A stretch of 64,000 nt of DNA. Source: Annona cherimola (taxonomy: Eukaryota; Streptophyta; Magnoliopsida; Magnoliales; Annonaceae). The notes below the pieces were generated by a model that ran no database searches, was not told where the DNA came from, and worked only from the letters and a program-made list of their open reading frames with translations. Where the stretch lies: assembly GCA_030490835.1 (NCBI GenBank), contig CM059971.1, positions 4,100,545 to 4,164,544 of the forward strand. The letters run 5' to 3'. The translations under genes and the position numbers were made by a program. Of this stretch, positions 45,501 through 59,515 are shown one piece after another (position 1 is the first letter of the stretch; every line of letters begins with the position of its first letter).

Positions 45501-48127
45501 AAATTAAGACCCTTACATTTTAGCCTTTTCTTAAATCCTTCCAAGGAGCTGCGTTTTCCATTTATTCTTTTTGTTCTTAAATCTTAATTGCTGCCCTTAT
45601 AATTTTTTCTATTTTATCCAACTCAAAAAAAAAAAAAAATATTTTATCCATGCAACTATCACATCTTTGTTTGCCTTTCTTAAATTTTTTCTATTTCCAC
45701 TCTTACTTTTGGGTCCCGTTTAGTACTGTCAAAAGCTTTAAAAAATAGGACTCTTTCTTACCCACCTTTAAATATATTTTGATATTTTAATTATTTAAAT
45801 ACCTTATGTTTGTCTATTATTGCCTTTGCATTCTGTTTTATCCATTTTAACTTTACCCCTAATTGTTGCTCTTATCATATTAAATCAGTCCTATCATAAA
45901 TCTGGTGAGGTTAGTTAGGTTTGGGTTGAAGCCAACCCTATTTGCACCTTTGGGTAACCACATTACGCTTGTGTGCATGTTGAGTACATATGTGTGTGTC
46001 GGTATGGTTTAAAACTTTTTTAACAAAATATTTTAAAATGAAAGAAGTTATATGATATGATAAGAATAATGATGAAGATAAAAAGAAATGTAGTTAAAAT
46101 AGATAGAATAATTGTATGTATTGTTGTAGAGAAATGATTAAAAAGTGGAATAGCTGGATAGGAAAAAATGAAAAAATGAATAGAAAATAAACTAGCGGTG
46201 GAAAGTGAAAATGTTGTAGGTAAAAAGTTTACCCTCTAGTCTCTTGTGGAAAAATTCCTTATGTGTTCCAAACAATTCAAGATTCTTGAATTTAATCTGT
46301 ATCACTATTTCTAAGACAATTTTTCAATTCCTAAGATAGCTTTTCAATTTTTAATAAAATTTTATCCATTCCCAATACAACTTTACTTGTTCTTAATATA
46401 CATCTTTATATTCTCATCCTAGATACAGATTTAATCGAAGAATATCGTATCATTTGAAACACTTTAATGATACAATATTCTTTGAATGAATTTGTATCCG
46501 AGATGAGAATATAATGATGTGTACTGTGACTAAGTAAAGTTGTATTGCGAATAAGTAAAATTGTGTTGGAAATTGAAAAAGCTATATTGGGAATTGGAAA
46601 ATTGTCTTGGAATATATAGATTCAATTCAAAGATCTTGTATGGTTTGAAACGATTGCCCATATCTAATTCATTTCTCATATCCATCTTGTGTTCATTGTC
46701 ATGCATTCAAATTTTATATTTAAAATGATGACTAATAATTACATTATGAATTTTTAACATCTCATACTTCCTCAATGAATATGAAATTATTTAGCACAAT
46801 GTTTTTTTTAATTCATATTTAGCACAAAATTTTATTCCTGACTTTTTAATCTACTTTTTCTTTCCTTTTGAGGGAAAAACTTGAATAAAATTGCAGAATT
46901 ATCAATAATTTGTAATGTTGTTAATAATTTAGACCATAATTCCCTACTTTTATCTAATTTAGTATTAAGTCAAATAGGTTTGAGCCATTAAATAGGTCAA
47001 CTAAAAGATTCAAGTTCCATGAACGTGGTTAAGATGCTTAGGTGGAGAGAGGAGCAAGTACTACAATATTCAGGAGATATTTTCACCTTCCGAAGACCAG
47101 TGAACATTTAAAGAGGGCTATCGAAAATCCACATCCAGTGTAGATTATTAGATGAGAGATTGAAGATCTGACTAGACCACTGATGAAAGAAGAAGTACCA
47201 AAGCACGAAGGAGTAAGGATAAGGATATGGACTTGTCTAAGAGTCTTTGACTAGAGGAAATGTCAGCTGAATTATACAAACAATATTAGGAGGTGGTGGG
47301 GAAGGATATTTTTGAAACATGCAACATTTTCATGGAGACATTATCACAGATAATATACTAATTGCAGATGATGTTATACTTTGCCTGAGAACAAGGAAGA
47401 AAGACAAAGAAGAAGATATAGTAGTGAAATTAGATATTCATGTGCCTCTCCGAAATTGATACAAATGAATAAAATGGTCAAAACAAATGCAAATGTGAAT
47501 CTAAAATTGCCATTGTAAAATGAAAAATGTCACATTGTTAAGGAATGAATGAAGATTTGGATTTTTGGATTTGAGGTGGGGCAGGCTTTTCTTTCATTTA
47601 TGCCAATCGCTTAGCCGATGCCCGTCCAATCTCTCTCCTCTTTCCTTAGGATTTTTTAAAAAAAAAAATCTCATTGATGCATGAGGCGAGATTCTAAATA
47701 TGTGGGCTGTGGCATTGAGTGGACAACCGAGAGGTGCCGCAAGACTGCTGTACAAGAGGTTGGCTGGGGCGCATTGAAATTTCAGTGCCCAAGGGCGCAT
47801 GGAATCATTTCCAGGCATGGTGGGGGAGATCAAAAGCCACTGTGGGTCATTTGGGAAAGTGAAAGTTGTGAAAAATGTAGCATTTTGACGTGTGTAGAAA
47901 ATAAAATATCTTGAAAATTATGTGATTGATTAAAATGATTGATATAAATTAGAATAAATAGATTTGTTGGAAAGTAATTGATAGGGAAAATGATTGGAAT
48001 GTAATTGATTGGGAAAATGATTGGAATATAAGGATAAAAGGTGAAACATATAATGATTAGATGATTAATGAAATGCCTTAAAATCCGTGCACCCGACGTT
48101 TTACCACAAACATTTCCCATGAGAACT

Positions 48128-48515
48128 GATCATATGCTCTTGGGAGCATTGAGAGCTCAATGCTCCTGGGTGCATACTCCCATTTTTTATTATTTTTTTG
48201 AAAATTTTCTCACAACATTGTTAACCTAGGTATATTTAATATGTATATAAATTTTTTCCATTTTTGGAGTATTTTAGATATTTATTTTTAATTTTTAAAA
48301 CTCAGTGGCATTTTAGGTAATTTAATTTACTAAAATGTCACTGATTTCCAAAAATTAAAAATAAACATCTAAAATATGCCAAAAATGCTAAAAATTAATA
48401 CATATGTTTAATACACTTAGATTAACAGTTTCATAAAAAAATTTCAAAAAAATAAAAAATATGTATATGCCTCCTGCAGCATTGATAGCTCAATGCTCTC
48501 GGGGGCATAGACCTG
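48128..48515. mobile_element. Fold-back element in copy 2
   Basis: Counterpart of 36765-37130, here with the outer repeat GGGAGCATTGAGAGCTCAAT at the left, itself a short palindrome, and its like at the right (48480-48505). Confidence 0.72.
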
Positions 48516-49099
48516 GCTCCCATTTCTCATACCCCAAATGTCCCCTATATTTAGGAGCCTAAAGAAAAGAATTTGGAGGAGTTAAGAATGAAAGGAGAAA
48601 TTTCTATCATGAAGAGAAAAAAGATACTAATTACAGTTATTACACAGATGATCCCTAGTTATACAATAAGTATTTTCCTTATATATAAATTTTTTTGTGA
48701 TAATATAAGAGTTGTGATCTACTACACCCGAGGGAAAATACTCTTTTTTATACATTTTTGAAATTTTTATGAAAATGTCATTGATTTTAAAAAATCTAAA
48801 AAATATCTGCAAATTTTTAAAATAATAAAACTTGATACATATGTTAAATATATTTAGATTAACAGTCGTATAAAAAAATTAGAAAAATAAAAGAAAATGG
48901 GTTAAATATACCTGAGTGCATTGGGGCTTAAAAAATCTTTCATAATATAAAGGTGTAAGACACAAAAACCGCACCACAGAAGTTCGTTCAATTTTTTCTT
49001 AGCTTGCTTTAGAAGTTAACCACTATGAGTAAAAGCTTTTTCGTTCAAAAAGATTTCATCTAGAGTCTTTATACTACCATTGCTAAAACTTAGGTTTTA

Positions 49100-49600
49100 C
49101 AACAAGTTTTATGACATTTTTGCAAGTATGCCAACAACTTTTGACCAATATTGCATCCGTATCTTTAAGTTTGTTAATATTATAAATATTTTCAAAAAGC
49201 TTTATGAAATTGGAAGCGTATCCTTTCGTTACGACGCCGTTAAAATTTTTTTGTAGAATGACAATAATATCTCTAAGCCAAGTGATACACTTATGTTTTT
49301 TGCAAATGTTATAAGCATGTTTGCAAAAAAAAAAAAAAAGAATAATAATATATGTAAAAATATATATAATAATGAAATAGCAAATATTTCTATAATAGTT
49401 AAAAATGGTAAGTGCATCACATAGCTTAAAGAACATTATTATCATTTTACAAAAAATTCTAATGGCATCCCAACGAAAGGAACATGCTAGCAATTTCATG
49501 TAAACTTTGTACATATATTTACTATATTGGCAAACTTAGAGATATGGATGCAATAGTAGTCAAACTTTGTAGGTGTATTTACAAAATTTCTGAGTTCTAT
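49100..49600. mobile_element. Mutator-like MITE (copy 2)
   Basis: Sister of 37710-38215, with the same inverted ends and central A-run (49326-49339). Confidence 0.68.
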
Positions 49601-50034
49601 TTTGTGTAACTATTTTTTTTATTGTACATGTTGCCCCTTAGATGTCCAAAGTTGATGATGTGGGTACCCCTATGTATAACATATATTTGATTACATTATA
49701 TGTATTTTGGTAATAACAAACAATTTAACCATTAATATTTGTTTCATTTAAAAAATATAAATATTTGTTGCTTTTGAGTGATGACATTAAGTTAAATGTA
49801 ATCATTTTTTACGTCAATTATATTACAATAAAAAATAATGTTGTACACAACTATTAAAATTTACCTACAAATAATAATCAAACTTCGACTGCAATTAATG
49901 TGGGACTTGAGCTGTATTTAGTACTGAAAAAGTGGTCATAAAGAATACATTTTGTTATAGTGATATTAAATAATAAAGTTGTATCTTTTGAAATAAAATA
50001 CATATGTAGTTACACAATATACATAAATGTTAGT

Positions 50035-50300
50035 GTAACAACGTCAAGTGGTTTTCACTAACCGAATAATGCTCAGTTAATCATAATGGGTTGAATAAGG
50101 CGCTGACGCTGCTACTTGCTTGAGATTGAATCCCACCGGATGAGATTTTTGGCTGAATGTAAATTGAGAGCAATGGTTTCCGTTATTGATATTTGAGAGG
50201 TTATTGTCTCCTTTAGGAAAAAAAATTGTAAGAATTTTCTTACGACTCCATTGTAATATGGGTTGAGCTGTGATATAAACATACACTAATAAAAAAAATC
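50035..50300 (+). mobile_element. SINE-like element (copy 2)
   Basis: Sister of 39115-39380, with box-B-like GAGATTGAATCCC and an ATACACTAATAAAAAAAA tail. Confidence 0.58.
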
Positions 50301-50852
50301 AATAAGTTTGTGGGACCATTTTGGTGGATAGAATGAGGTAAAACTTCTCATTCCAAAAGCAAATTTTATCAATTTTATTATTAATTTTCTCATTTTTTTT
50401 TATAAAACCTCTCATTTTCAATAAATTACAATCTTATTTTCACATTTCTAATACTACTTTTTCTTTCAAAATATAATTTTTCCTTTATGAATGCACAACC
50501 TACCCTCATTTTTCCCACTTATCCAAATCTCACTCAACAAAATGATTCCAAACATGTGTTAAAAGTCCATTTTTCTTTTCATGCATATTAGGCTGTTGAA
50601 ATTTGTAATTAGAAATGAAATACGACTTGGAAAAGTAAGATTTTATTGTTGTAAGTTATATGAAATTGTATATACCATTGAAAAAATTCTTACATAAGGC
50701 TACCTCTTGTAACCATATTTAAACTTTGTTGCATTTGATGCGAGATGTGGCCAACTACTATGTTATTGTGACTGATGTCTTATAACTATTTGTTGCCAAA
50801 TTCTAACAACTATTTGTAACCAATTGGGAAAAGTAAGATATTGTTGTCATAA

Positions 50853-51255
50853 GGGGTGATTTGCAAACATCCCCACTAAGATTTACCATAATCGTAAATA
50901 TATACATATAGTTTTTGAAATTACAAATAATCTCCACATAGTTTTACCATAATTGCGAATATACTCACATCGTTATCACGCCATCATTGAAGTATTACAA
51001 CATGTGTATATTTACAAAGATATGTAAACCACATGAGCATATTTGCAATTTTAAAAATTAAGTAAGGATATTTATTCTTTACAAATATACTCATGTTGTA
51101 AAAGGGCAGTAACAACCCCATAACACATTAACAATGTGAGTATATCTACAATTATAATCAAACTAAGTGGGGTTTATTTACGATTTCTGAAATTATGTGA
51201 GTATATTTGTAATTATGGTCAAATTAAGCGGGTATATTTGCAAATTACCTTTATA
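50853..51255. mobile_element. Mutator-like MITE, GGGTGATTTGCAAAC family (copy 2)
   Basis: Sister of 39893-40275; inverted ends kept (GGGTGATTTGCAAACAT, GCGGGTATATTTGCAAATTA). Confidence 0.62.
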
Positions 51256-51794
51256 GTAAGTGTATATGAAATCATATATACTATTGAAAAATTTCTTACA
51301 TAAGGCCACCCTTTAGTAACCAAATTTAAACTTTGTTGCATTTGATACTAGATGTGGCTAAGTACTTTGTTATTATGCCTAATGTATATAACTATTTGTA
51401 GCCAAATTCTAATAACTATATCCAAAATTCATGTGTAGCCCCATTTAGTTATATGTGGCAAAAAACTACCTTTTCGAAGAGTATAATATGAGAAATAATG
51501 AGGAAGTTAAGAACAGTAAAGTGAGATAAGTGAGTACAATATTATAAATATTTTCTTTATCGAAAAAAAAGAACAGTAAGTGCATTAGAAAAGAGAAGCT
51601 TGGAAGGAAATTGGGATAAATTTTACTAAATTAAAATCCTAATACAATAAGGCTGAACTCGCATAGTGTAATTTTTGCTTGAGAAAAGCTAGTAAGTGAA
51701 TCTTTAGGGTCTGTTTGCCTGAGCCGAAAAATTCATGAGTTAAGCTTAAGCTATGTTTCTTAGCTTATCTATTCTGCACTTTTCAGTGAGTTTT

Positions 51795-52300
51795 TAGGAG
51801 TAATTTACTCATATAGTTTGACCAAAATTATATATATATATATTCATGTAGTTTTTACGAATTGCTTATTACTCCCACATAATCTTACCAAAATTTCATA
51901 AAACTCTCATGTGACTTATTTTCCATAAACATTCGTTAAAATGTGTGTCAGAAAATTAAATAATAATGAAAGTAACCCTATTTAGATCTATATTAAAATT
52001 TCATAGTTATGAAATGCTCAATTGTGTAGGTAGTGTATTCGGAGAAGAGATCAAGTAAAAAGAGAGACTTTCTAAAGAGCGCAAGTGAGTTAACATAGTT
52101 CTACACAGAGTTATTTTCGTCATTATCCAATTTACTAACACACATTTTAACAATTGGTGACAAAAAAAAGGTCCTATAGGGTTATATGCTATTTTGGTAA
52201 AATTATATAAGGGTAATATACAATTCGTGAAACTCTGTAATTATATTTGCAATTTCGGTCAAACTATGTTTGTATATATGAAAATTACTTAGTTTTTTTA
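51795..52300. mobile_element. Mutator-like MITE, TCATATAGTTTGACC family (copy 2)
   Basis: Sister of 40815-41310, with a short TA expansion at 51831-51843. Confidence 0.62.
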
Positions 52301-54849
52301 ATAAGTATTTATATACATCACAACAACTTATATTACATTCAAACACATTCATGACCTTTTCATGGCGGAGAGAATTTTTTTTAATAATTTGTTTGGTTTT
52401 TATATGCAAAATATTCGAGCATGATAGATAATCTCAGCCAAACAGCTAAAAAAGTGCAAAAACATGAGCACTCATTATGGTCATTAATGGCGGCCACCTG
52501 ATGGTACAATTAACGCAAAGCCGTGCATTTGCCGAAAAGCTCTAAATAGGAGCTTCTTGTTAACGAATTTTTTATAGCTTTTACCCAAAAATTTTGTGTG
52601 AAAATTGTGAGTCTGTCCAAACAACCTGTGAAAACTTGACCAAATCCGTAGTGCCTTGTATAAGCAAGCAAACACCAGGTGAAATATATAAGGCAAAACT
52701 AGCCTCTTGGCTAAAATTGTTCCAATTCTATGGGTAGAGATAAGTTTTGGATAACAACATTTGTCACTAGAAATAGAAACATACCAACAAATTTGGATAA
52801 AAGAAGCAAGATTATCCTGTAAATGCCTCTCTTATGTGTACTAGTAATCAATGCCCAATGTCTTTAAAATCTTTGGATTTTTCCTTTGGGGTTAGTTGTA
52901 CTTAATTTCCTTTCTTTCTCATTAATGTTTCTCCATCTTAATTTGTGCACCTAAGGTCAGCTAGCATAAGCTAATAGCCAATATGAGTTTAGTGTTTGTT
53001 CTTCCTGTCCTCAACTTGTTTTTTCTTTCATTTTCAACATTCTTGTGCTATTCGTCTTTTGGCCTCTACTTCTAAGATGCATTTTCAAGGTGCAGTACTC
53101 AAAACCAAAAACTAATTGCAGCTTTCACCCCTGCTGTTCCTACGCAATCATTCAATAATTATGTATGTGCCGAGTCTCAATATACGCAAGTGGTTTGTGC
53201 CTTTTTCTCATTTTTTAGTATTTTGTTTGCATTTTTAGGTAGACCCATATGTATTTAATTCATATAGAGAAATTTGCTATTTTTATATTTTTACATGTAT
53301 ATTTTAATAGTTTTAAAGATCAACAATTTTCACCACTGTAATGGGACGAAAACTATTGATTTTTTAAATTATATAAAATACGCAAAATACAAAAACGTTA
53401 AATTTTGGTATTACCAAAAAAAGCCCAAGAAAATGAAAGTTTCTGGACAATGAAATGAAAGTTTTTGAAAAATGGAAAGAAATGACTCAAAAACCTATAT
53501 GCATTGAGGCTCGCTGATGTGTATGTATTGAATCATCACCATTATTACGCTGCCACATATATAAATAATATGTCATAATAGCCCAATTTCGTACCCCTGC
53601 CATTCTGGCATATGTTTCTTTCAATTCTTCATTAGCTGTGTACGTTATTTCATCTCCAGTGGGTCAGCGTAGTTATTTTGTGCGCAGATGTGTGATATTA
53701 TGAGAAATAAAAGAATGGCAATTATTGAAAAAAAAAGAAAAAGAAAAAGAATGGCAAATGTGCTCATCCTGAATTATCATGTTGGCTGGGCTGGGATGGG
53801 ATGGGATGAGATGAGATGGGAGTGGCGTCCCTTGGGTTGCATTTTTTCGACCACTACCAAACAATCAAACAATACTTTTGACCCAAACTATCTGTGGAGT
53901 GGAACACAATTAGGGCTAGTTTGGGGTCAACCTGATCCAATTTGCATTCCTCAGATGAGACAGGCCTTCAAATCCCAAACGATGCACAATCAAGAGCACG
54001 CGTAGAATCCTATTCTTGTGCATCACCACTAGCCGGACAGGGATATAACACAGCCAGTTGCACTTGTGGTCCAGTTGGTAACCGGTAAAAGTAAAAGTAA
54101 AATTTCCATTTCTACATATATTTCAATCTACTTTGACACCTTAGTTAACTATCCTACTTTTTCTATTATCTTTTTATAAAGCGAGGTTAGTGCAAATGGA
54201 TGCCAAATTTATTTTCTATTTTTTAAATTTTTTTTATAAAATCGTTAATCTAGATGTGTTTAATTTATAAATCAAGTTTTACTATTTTGGAGCTGTGTAT
54301 ATATATATATATATGGGAATATTTTTGTCATATATATATATATTTAGATGAAAAATTTTATAAAAAATTTCAAAAGTATAAAAATAGGTTTTGCCTCTAG
54401 TTATACTCAAGTTTCAATGCCATTGAGTGCATTAAATTAAGACCCTTAACTTTAGCCTTTTCTTAAATCCTTCCAAGGAGCTGTGTTATCCATTTATTCT
54501 TTTTGTTCTTAAATCTTAATTGCTGACCTATAATTTTTTTTATTTTATCCAACTCAAAGGAAAAAATTCTATTTTGTCCATGCAGCTATCACATCTTTCT
54601 TTCCCTTTCTTAAATTTTTTCTATGTCCACTCTTACTTTTGGGTCCCGTTTAGTACCGTCAAAAGCTTAAAAAAATCGAACTCTTTCTTACCCACCTTTA
54701 AATATATTTTGATATTTTAATTATTTAAATACCTTATGTTTGTCTATTATATTGCCTTTGCATTTTTTCCATCTTCTCATGCTGTTTTATTCACTTTGAC
54801 GTTATTTTATTTACCCCTAATTGTTACTCGTAGCATATTAAATCAGTTT

Positions 54850-55985
54850 GTGGCTTTTCATTTATTTATTTCCAACTGCACTTTTCACCTTTACTTTAGC
54901 CACTTCACATTTTGTATCTTACCAAAAGGACCCGTAATATTTGGGACAGGGCTTTAAATTTTTAATGGGGCCTAGTCCAGCACGGATTTTGTTAGTTATT
55001 GAGGTATTCATAATGATATTTGGCTGCAACAAAAAATTCCTTATGTGTTCTAAACAATTCAAGATTCTTGAATTAAATTCCTTATGTGTTCTAAACAATT
55101 CAAGATTCTTGAATTGAATCTGTATCACTATTTATAAGACAATAGTGATATTCCAATAAGAAACACGTAGGCCCCTCAAATCTCCATCTAAAAATGGGAA
55201 ACCGTCCTCAGAAAAGGCATCTGCATATAGTTCCCTTAATTTTGTGAGATTTACACTTTTGGGGTGTATTTGGTTTGGCACAAAAGTTTTTAACTAAAGC
55301 TTTTCCATAAAAAAAAAAAATTTTACGCTATGCCAAACTATAATATTTTTTAAAATTTTTTAATGTTATTCTGTACAAACTACCCTATTTTTAGCCATTT
55401 TCACGAAATTACCAATATAAATAACATGTCTATTTTAACTTGGAGGATACTTATATAACCCTTTTTCCATATAACTATTTCCATTTTCAATATCTAGATG
55501 GTTGATGAAAATTCACTTCATTTATTTTATTTAGTATTACTTATATTATTGTGAAAACTCTTTGAAGGTATATGGGCGTCATCTTTAAACAAGCAAAATC
55601 AATATATTAAAATAATTTAATGCTAATATCAATTTTTAATTAGTATTTTCAACATCTAAATCATCTGAAACTTAATTATACATTGATAAATGATTCCATA
55701 AAATATTATTACGTTCTAATATTTTTATTATCAAAATAGTCATATTTCTAAGTATTAATGTCTATTTAATTTCGATGTATCATATGATTCTATATGCTAA
55801 TTTTTAAGTAATTATTAAATATGATTGATCTTGTATGACTATTTTTAAATAATCTATTATATTTTGTACTAACAAATGAAATCAAAGCGGGACAAATTGA
55901 CAAACATTGAACTTAAACCAATTTATTTTTGAGATTGGGTAAAAATAAATTGAATTATGTAATTTTTTTTTATGCCTAACTCCAC
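54850..55985. other. Extra block in copy 2 (element debris)
   Basis: Not present at the matching place of copy 1 (45880). It includes a stray two-copy fragment of the CCTTATGTGTTCTAAACAAT block (55035-55125), otherwise found at the left of each segment. It also has an inverse remnant of the 32925-type element (about 55350-55740). Confidence 0.5.
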
Positions 55986-57239
55986 TCTATCATAAATCTG
56001 GTTAGGTTAGTTGGGTTTGGGTTGAGACCAACCCTATTTGCACCTTTAGGGTAACCACGTTACACTAGTGTGCATGTTGAGTACATGTGCATGTGTTATT
56101 ATGGTTTAAAATTTTTTCAATAAAAAGTTTTTGGTGTAAAACGTTTTAAAATGGAAGAAGTTATATGATATGATAAGAATAATGATGAAGAGAAAAGGAA
56201 ATATAGTTAAACTAGATAGAATAATTGTAGGTATTGTTGTAGAGAAATAATTAAAAAGTGGAATAGTTGTATAGGAAAAAATGAAAAAATGATTAGAAAA
56301 TAAACTAATAGTTGAGAGTGAAAATGTTGTAGATAAAAAGTTTACCCTCTAGTCTCCTGTAGAAAAATTCCTTATGTGTTCCAAATAAAAAATTCCTTAT
56401 GTGTTCCAAACAATTTAAGATTCTTGAATTGAATCTGTATCACTATTTCTAAGACAATTTTTTAATTCCTAAGATAGCTTTTCAAGTTTTAATATAATTT
56501 TATCAATTCCTAATACAACTTTATTCTTTCTCAATATACATTATTATATTCTCATCCTACATTAAGATTTAATCCAAGAATATTTTATCATTTGAAACAC
56601 TTTAATGATACAAGATTCTTTATGGATGCAATATTAGTCAAGCTTTATCGGTGTATTTACAAAATTTCTGAGTTTTATTTTATGTAACTATTTTTTTTAA
56701 TTGTACATGTTGCCCCTTAGATGTCCAAAGTTGATGATGTGGGTATGCGTAGAGTAGTATAAATAATGGAAGGTTTAGAGTTTAAATATGGGGTGGAGGC
56801 AAAAACATTGTTATTGTGCCTCTAAGGTTTACCTTCAGTAGGTCACCTATGATTGGTGACATAATAATAAAAAAAATTTAATTCACATATAACATATATT
56901 TGATTATATTATATGTATTTTTTCTATAACAAATAATTTGACCATAAATATTTGTTTCATTTAAAAAACTATAAATATCTATTGCTTTTGAGTGATGACA
57001 TTTAGTTAAATGTAATCATTTTTTACGTCAATTATATTACAATAAAAAATAATATTGAACGCAACTATTAAAATTTACCTACAAATAATAATAAAACTTT
57101 GGCTGCAATGAATGTGGGACTTGAGCTTTATTTAGTACTGAAAAAGTGGTCATAAACAATACGTTTTGTTATAGTGATACTAAATAATAATGCTGTATCT
57201 TTTGAAATAAAATACATATGTAGTTACAAAAAATACATA

Positions 57240-57500
57240 AATGCTAAGTCAAGGGGTTTTCACCAACCGAATAATGCTCAGTTGACCACAACGGGTTGAA
57301 TAAGGCGCTGACGCTGTTACGTGCATGAGATAAAATCCCACTGGATGAGATTTTTAGTCGAATGTAAATTGAGAGCAATACTTTTCTTTATTGATATTTG
57401 AGAGGTTATTTCCTCGTTTAGAAAAAAATTGTAAGAATTGCCTTATGGCTTGATTGTAATATGATCTAAGATGTAATGTAAATATCCGCTAATAAAAAAA
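57240..57500 (+). mobile_element. SINE-like element (copy 3)
   Basis: Sister of 39115-39380; best preserved tRNA-like head (GCTCAGTTGACCACAACGGG). Confidence 0.58.
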
Positions 57501-58047
57501 AGTCAATGGGTTTGCGAGACCATCCTAGTATATAGAATGAGATAAAACTTCTCATTCCAAAAGCAACTTTTATCAATTTTAGTATTAATTTTCTCATTTT
57601 TTAAATAAAATCTCTCGTTTTCAATAAATTTCAATCTTATTTTTACATTTCTAATACTACTTTTTCTTTCAAAATATAATTTTCCATTTATGAATTCACA
57701 ACCTATCCTCATTTGTCCCGCTCATCCAAATCTCACTCAACAAAATAATTCCAAACATGTGTTAAAAGTTCATTTTTCTTTTCATGCATATTAGGCTGTT
57801 GGATTTTGTAATTAGAAATGAAATACAACTAGGAAAAGTAAGATATTATTGTAGTAAGTTATATGAAATCACATACACTATTGAAAAATTCTTACATAAG
57901 GCTACCCCTTGTAAGCATATTTAAACTTTGTTGCATTTGATACCAGATGTGACCAACTACTATGTTATTGCCACTGATGTTTTATAACTATTTGTAGCCA
58001 AATTCTAACAATTATTTGTAAGCAATTTGGAAAAGTAAGATATTGTT

Positions 58048-58455
58048 GTCGTAAGAGGTGATTTGCGAACACACTCACTAAGATTTACCATAATTGCAAA
58101 TATATTCATATAGTTTTTGAAATTACAAATAACCTCCCCATAGTTTTACCATAATATCGAGTGTACCTACACCGTTATGACGTCATTATTGAACTATTAC
58201 AACATGTGTATATTTACAAAGATGTGTAAACCACATTAGCATATTTGCAATTTTAAAAATTAAATAAGGATATTTAGTCTTTACAAATATACTCATGCTG
58301 TAAAAGGGCAGTAATGACACCACAACACATTAACAGTATAAGTATATCTACAATTATAATTAAACTAAGTGGGGTTTATTTACGATTTCTGAAATTATGT
58401 GAGTATATTTGTAATTATGGTCAAATTAAGCGGGTATATTTGCATATTACCCTTA
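58048..58455. mobile_element. Mutator-like MITE, GGTGATTTGC family (copy 3)
   Basis: Sister of 39893-40275. Confidence 0.6.
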
Positions 58456-59024
58456 TAGTAAGTGTATATGAAATCTTATATACTATTGAAAAATTTCTTA
58501 CATAAGGCCACCCTTTTGCAACCAAATTTATGCTTTGTTGCATTTGATGTTAGATGTGGCTAAGTACATTGTCATTGTGCCTGATGTATATAACTATTTG
58601 TAGCCAAATTGTAATAACTATATCCAAAATTCATGTGCAGCCCCGTTTAGTTGTATATGGCAAAAAAACTACCTTTTCGAGGAGTATAATATGAGAAATA
58701 ATGAGGAAGTTAAGAACAGTAAAGTGAGATAAGTGAGTGCAATATGATAAATATTTTCTTTATAAAAAAACAGTAAGTGCGTTAGAAAAGAGAAGCTTTT
58801 TTTCTTTGATGAAAAGAAAAGAGAAGCTTAGATGGACATTGGGATAACTTTTACTAAATTAAAATCCTAAGAGAATAAGGCTAAACTCGCAAAGTGTAAT
58901 TCTTACTTGAGAAAAACTAATAAGTGAATCTTTAGGGTCTGTTTACCTGAGCCGAAAAATTCATGCGTTAAGCATAAGTTATGTTTCTTAGCTTATCTAT
59001 TCTGCAATTTTTGGTGAGTTTTTA

Positions 59025-59515
59025 AGCGTAATTTACTCATATAGTTTGACCAAGATTACAGATATATTCACAAAGTTTCATGAATTGCTTATTACTCCTA
59101 CATAATTTTACCAAAAGTGCACAAAACTCTCATGTGACCTATTTTCCATCAACAATCGTTAAAACGTGTGTCAAAAAATTAAATAATAATAAAAACCCTA
59201 TTTAGATCTATATTAAAATTTCATCACTATAAAATACTCAATTGTGCAGGTAGCATATTCGGAGAAGAGGTCATGTAAAAAGTGAGATTTTCTAAGGAGC
59301 GCAAGTGAGTTAATATAGTTTTGAACAAGGTTATTTTCATCATTGTTCAATTTACTAACATACGTTCTAATAGTTGCTGACAAAAAAGAGGTCGTATGGG
59401 GTGATATGCTAATTTTGGTAAAATTATATAAGGATAATATGCAATTCGTAAAGCTACATAATTATATCCGCAATTTTGGTCAAACTATGTAGGTATATAT
59501 GAAAATTACTCATTT
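59025..59515. mobile_element. Mutator-like MITE, TCATATAGTTTGACC family (copy 3)
   Basis: Sister of 40815-41310. Confidence 0.6.

Larger units (their letters stand above)
33725..45990. repeat. Segmental triplication, copy 1
   Basis: Direct repeat of 46045-56100 and 56160-60345. Landmarks in order: MITE tail (33.73), ATTGCCCATA...TTCATTCCTCATATCC (34.3), GCATGAGGCGAGATT-like block (36.35), fold-back element (36.8), Mutator-type element (37.7), SINE (39.1), two more Mutator-type elements (39.9, 40.8), AGCTAAAAAAGC block (41.5), GAGATG microsatellite (44.86). Copy 1 alone carries the insertions at about 34880-36260, 38765-39098 and 42156-44175. Confidence 0.88.
46045..56100. repeat. Segmental triplication, copy 2
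   Basis: Follows copy 1 directly, with the same element order. Differences: no copia insertion, no element at the 38765 site, about 150 bases lost near 49670 that copies 1 and 3 keep (GCGTAGAGTAGTATAAAT), and about 1.1 kb extra at 54850-55985. Reading frames here are either element debris or not conserved in frame in the other copies. Confidence 0.88.

Noticed and set aside
49083..49514. 143-codon minus-strand frame
   Set aside because: Lies inside a Mutator-like MITE; its copy 1 counterpart is broken.
53688..54005. 105-codon plus-strand frame over the GGGAT/GAGAT array
   Set aside because: Driven by the microsatellite; the copy 1 counterpart does not stay open.
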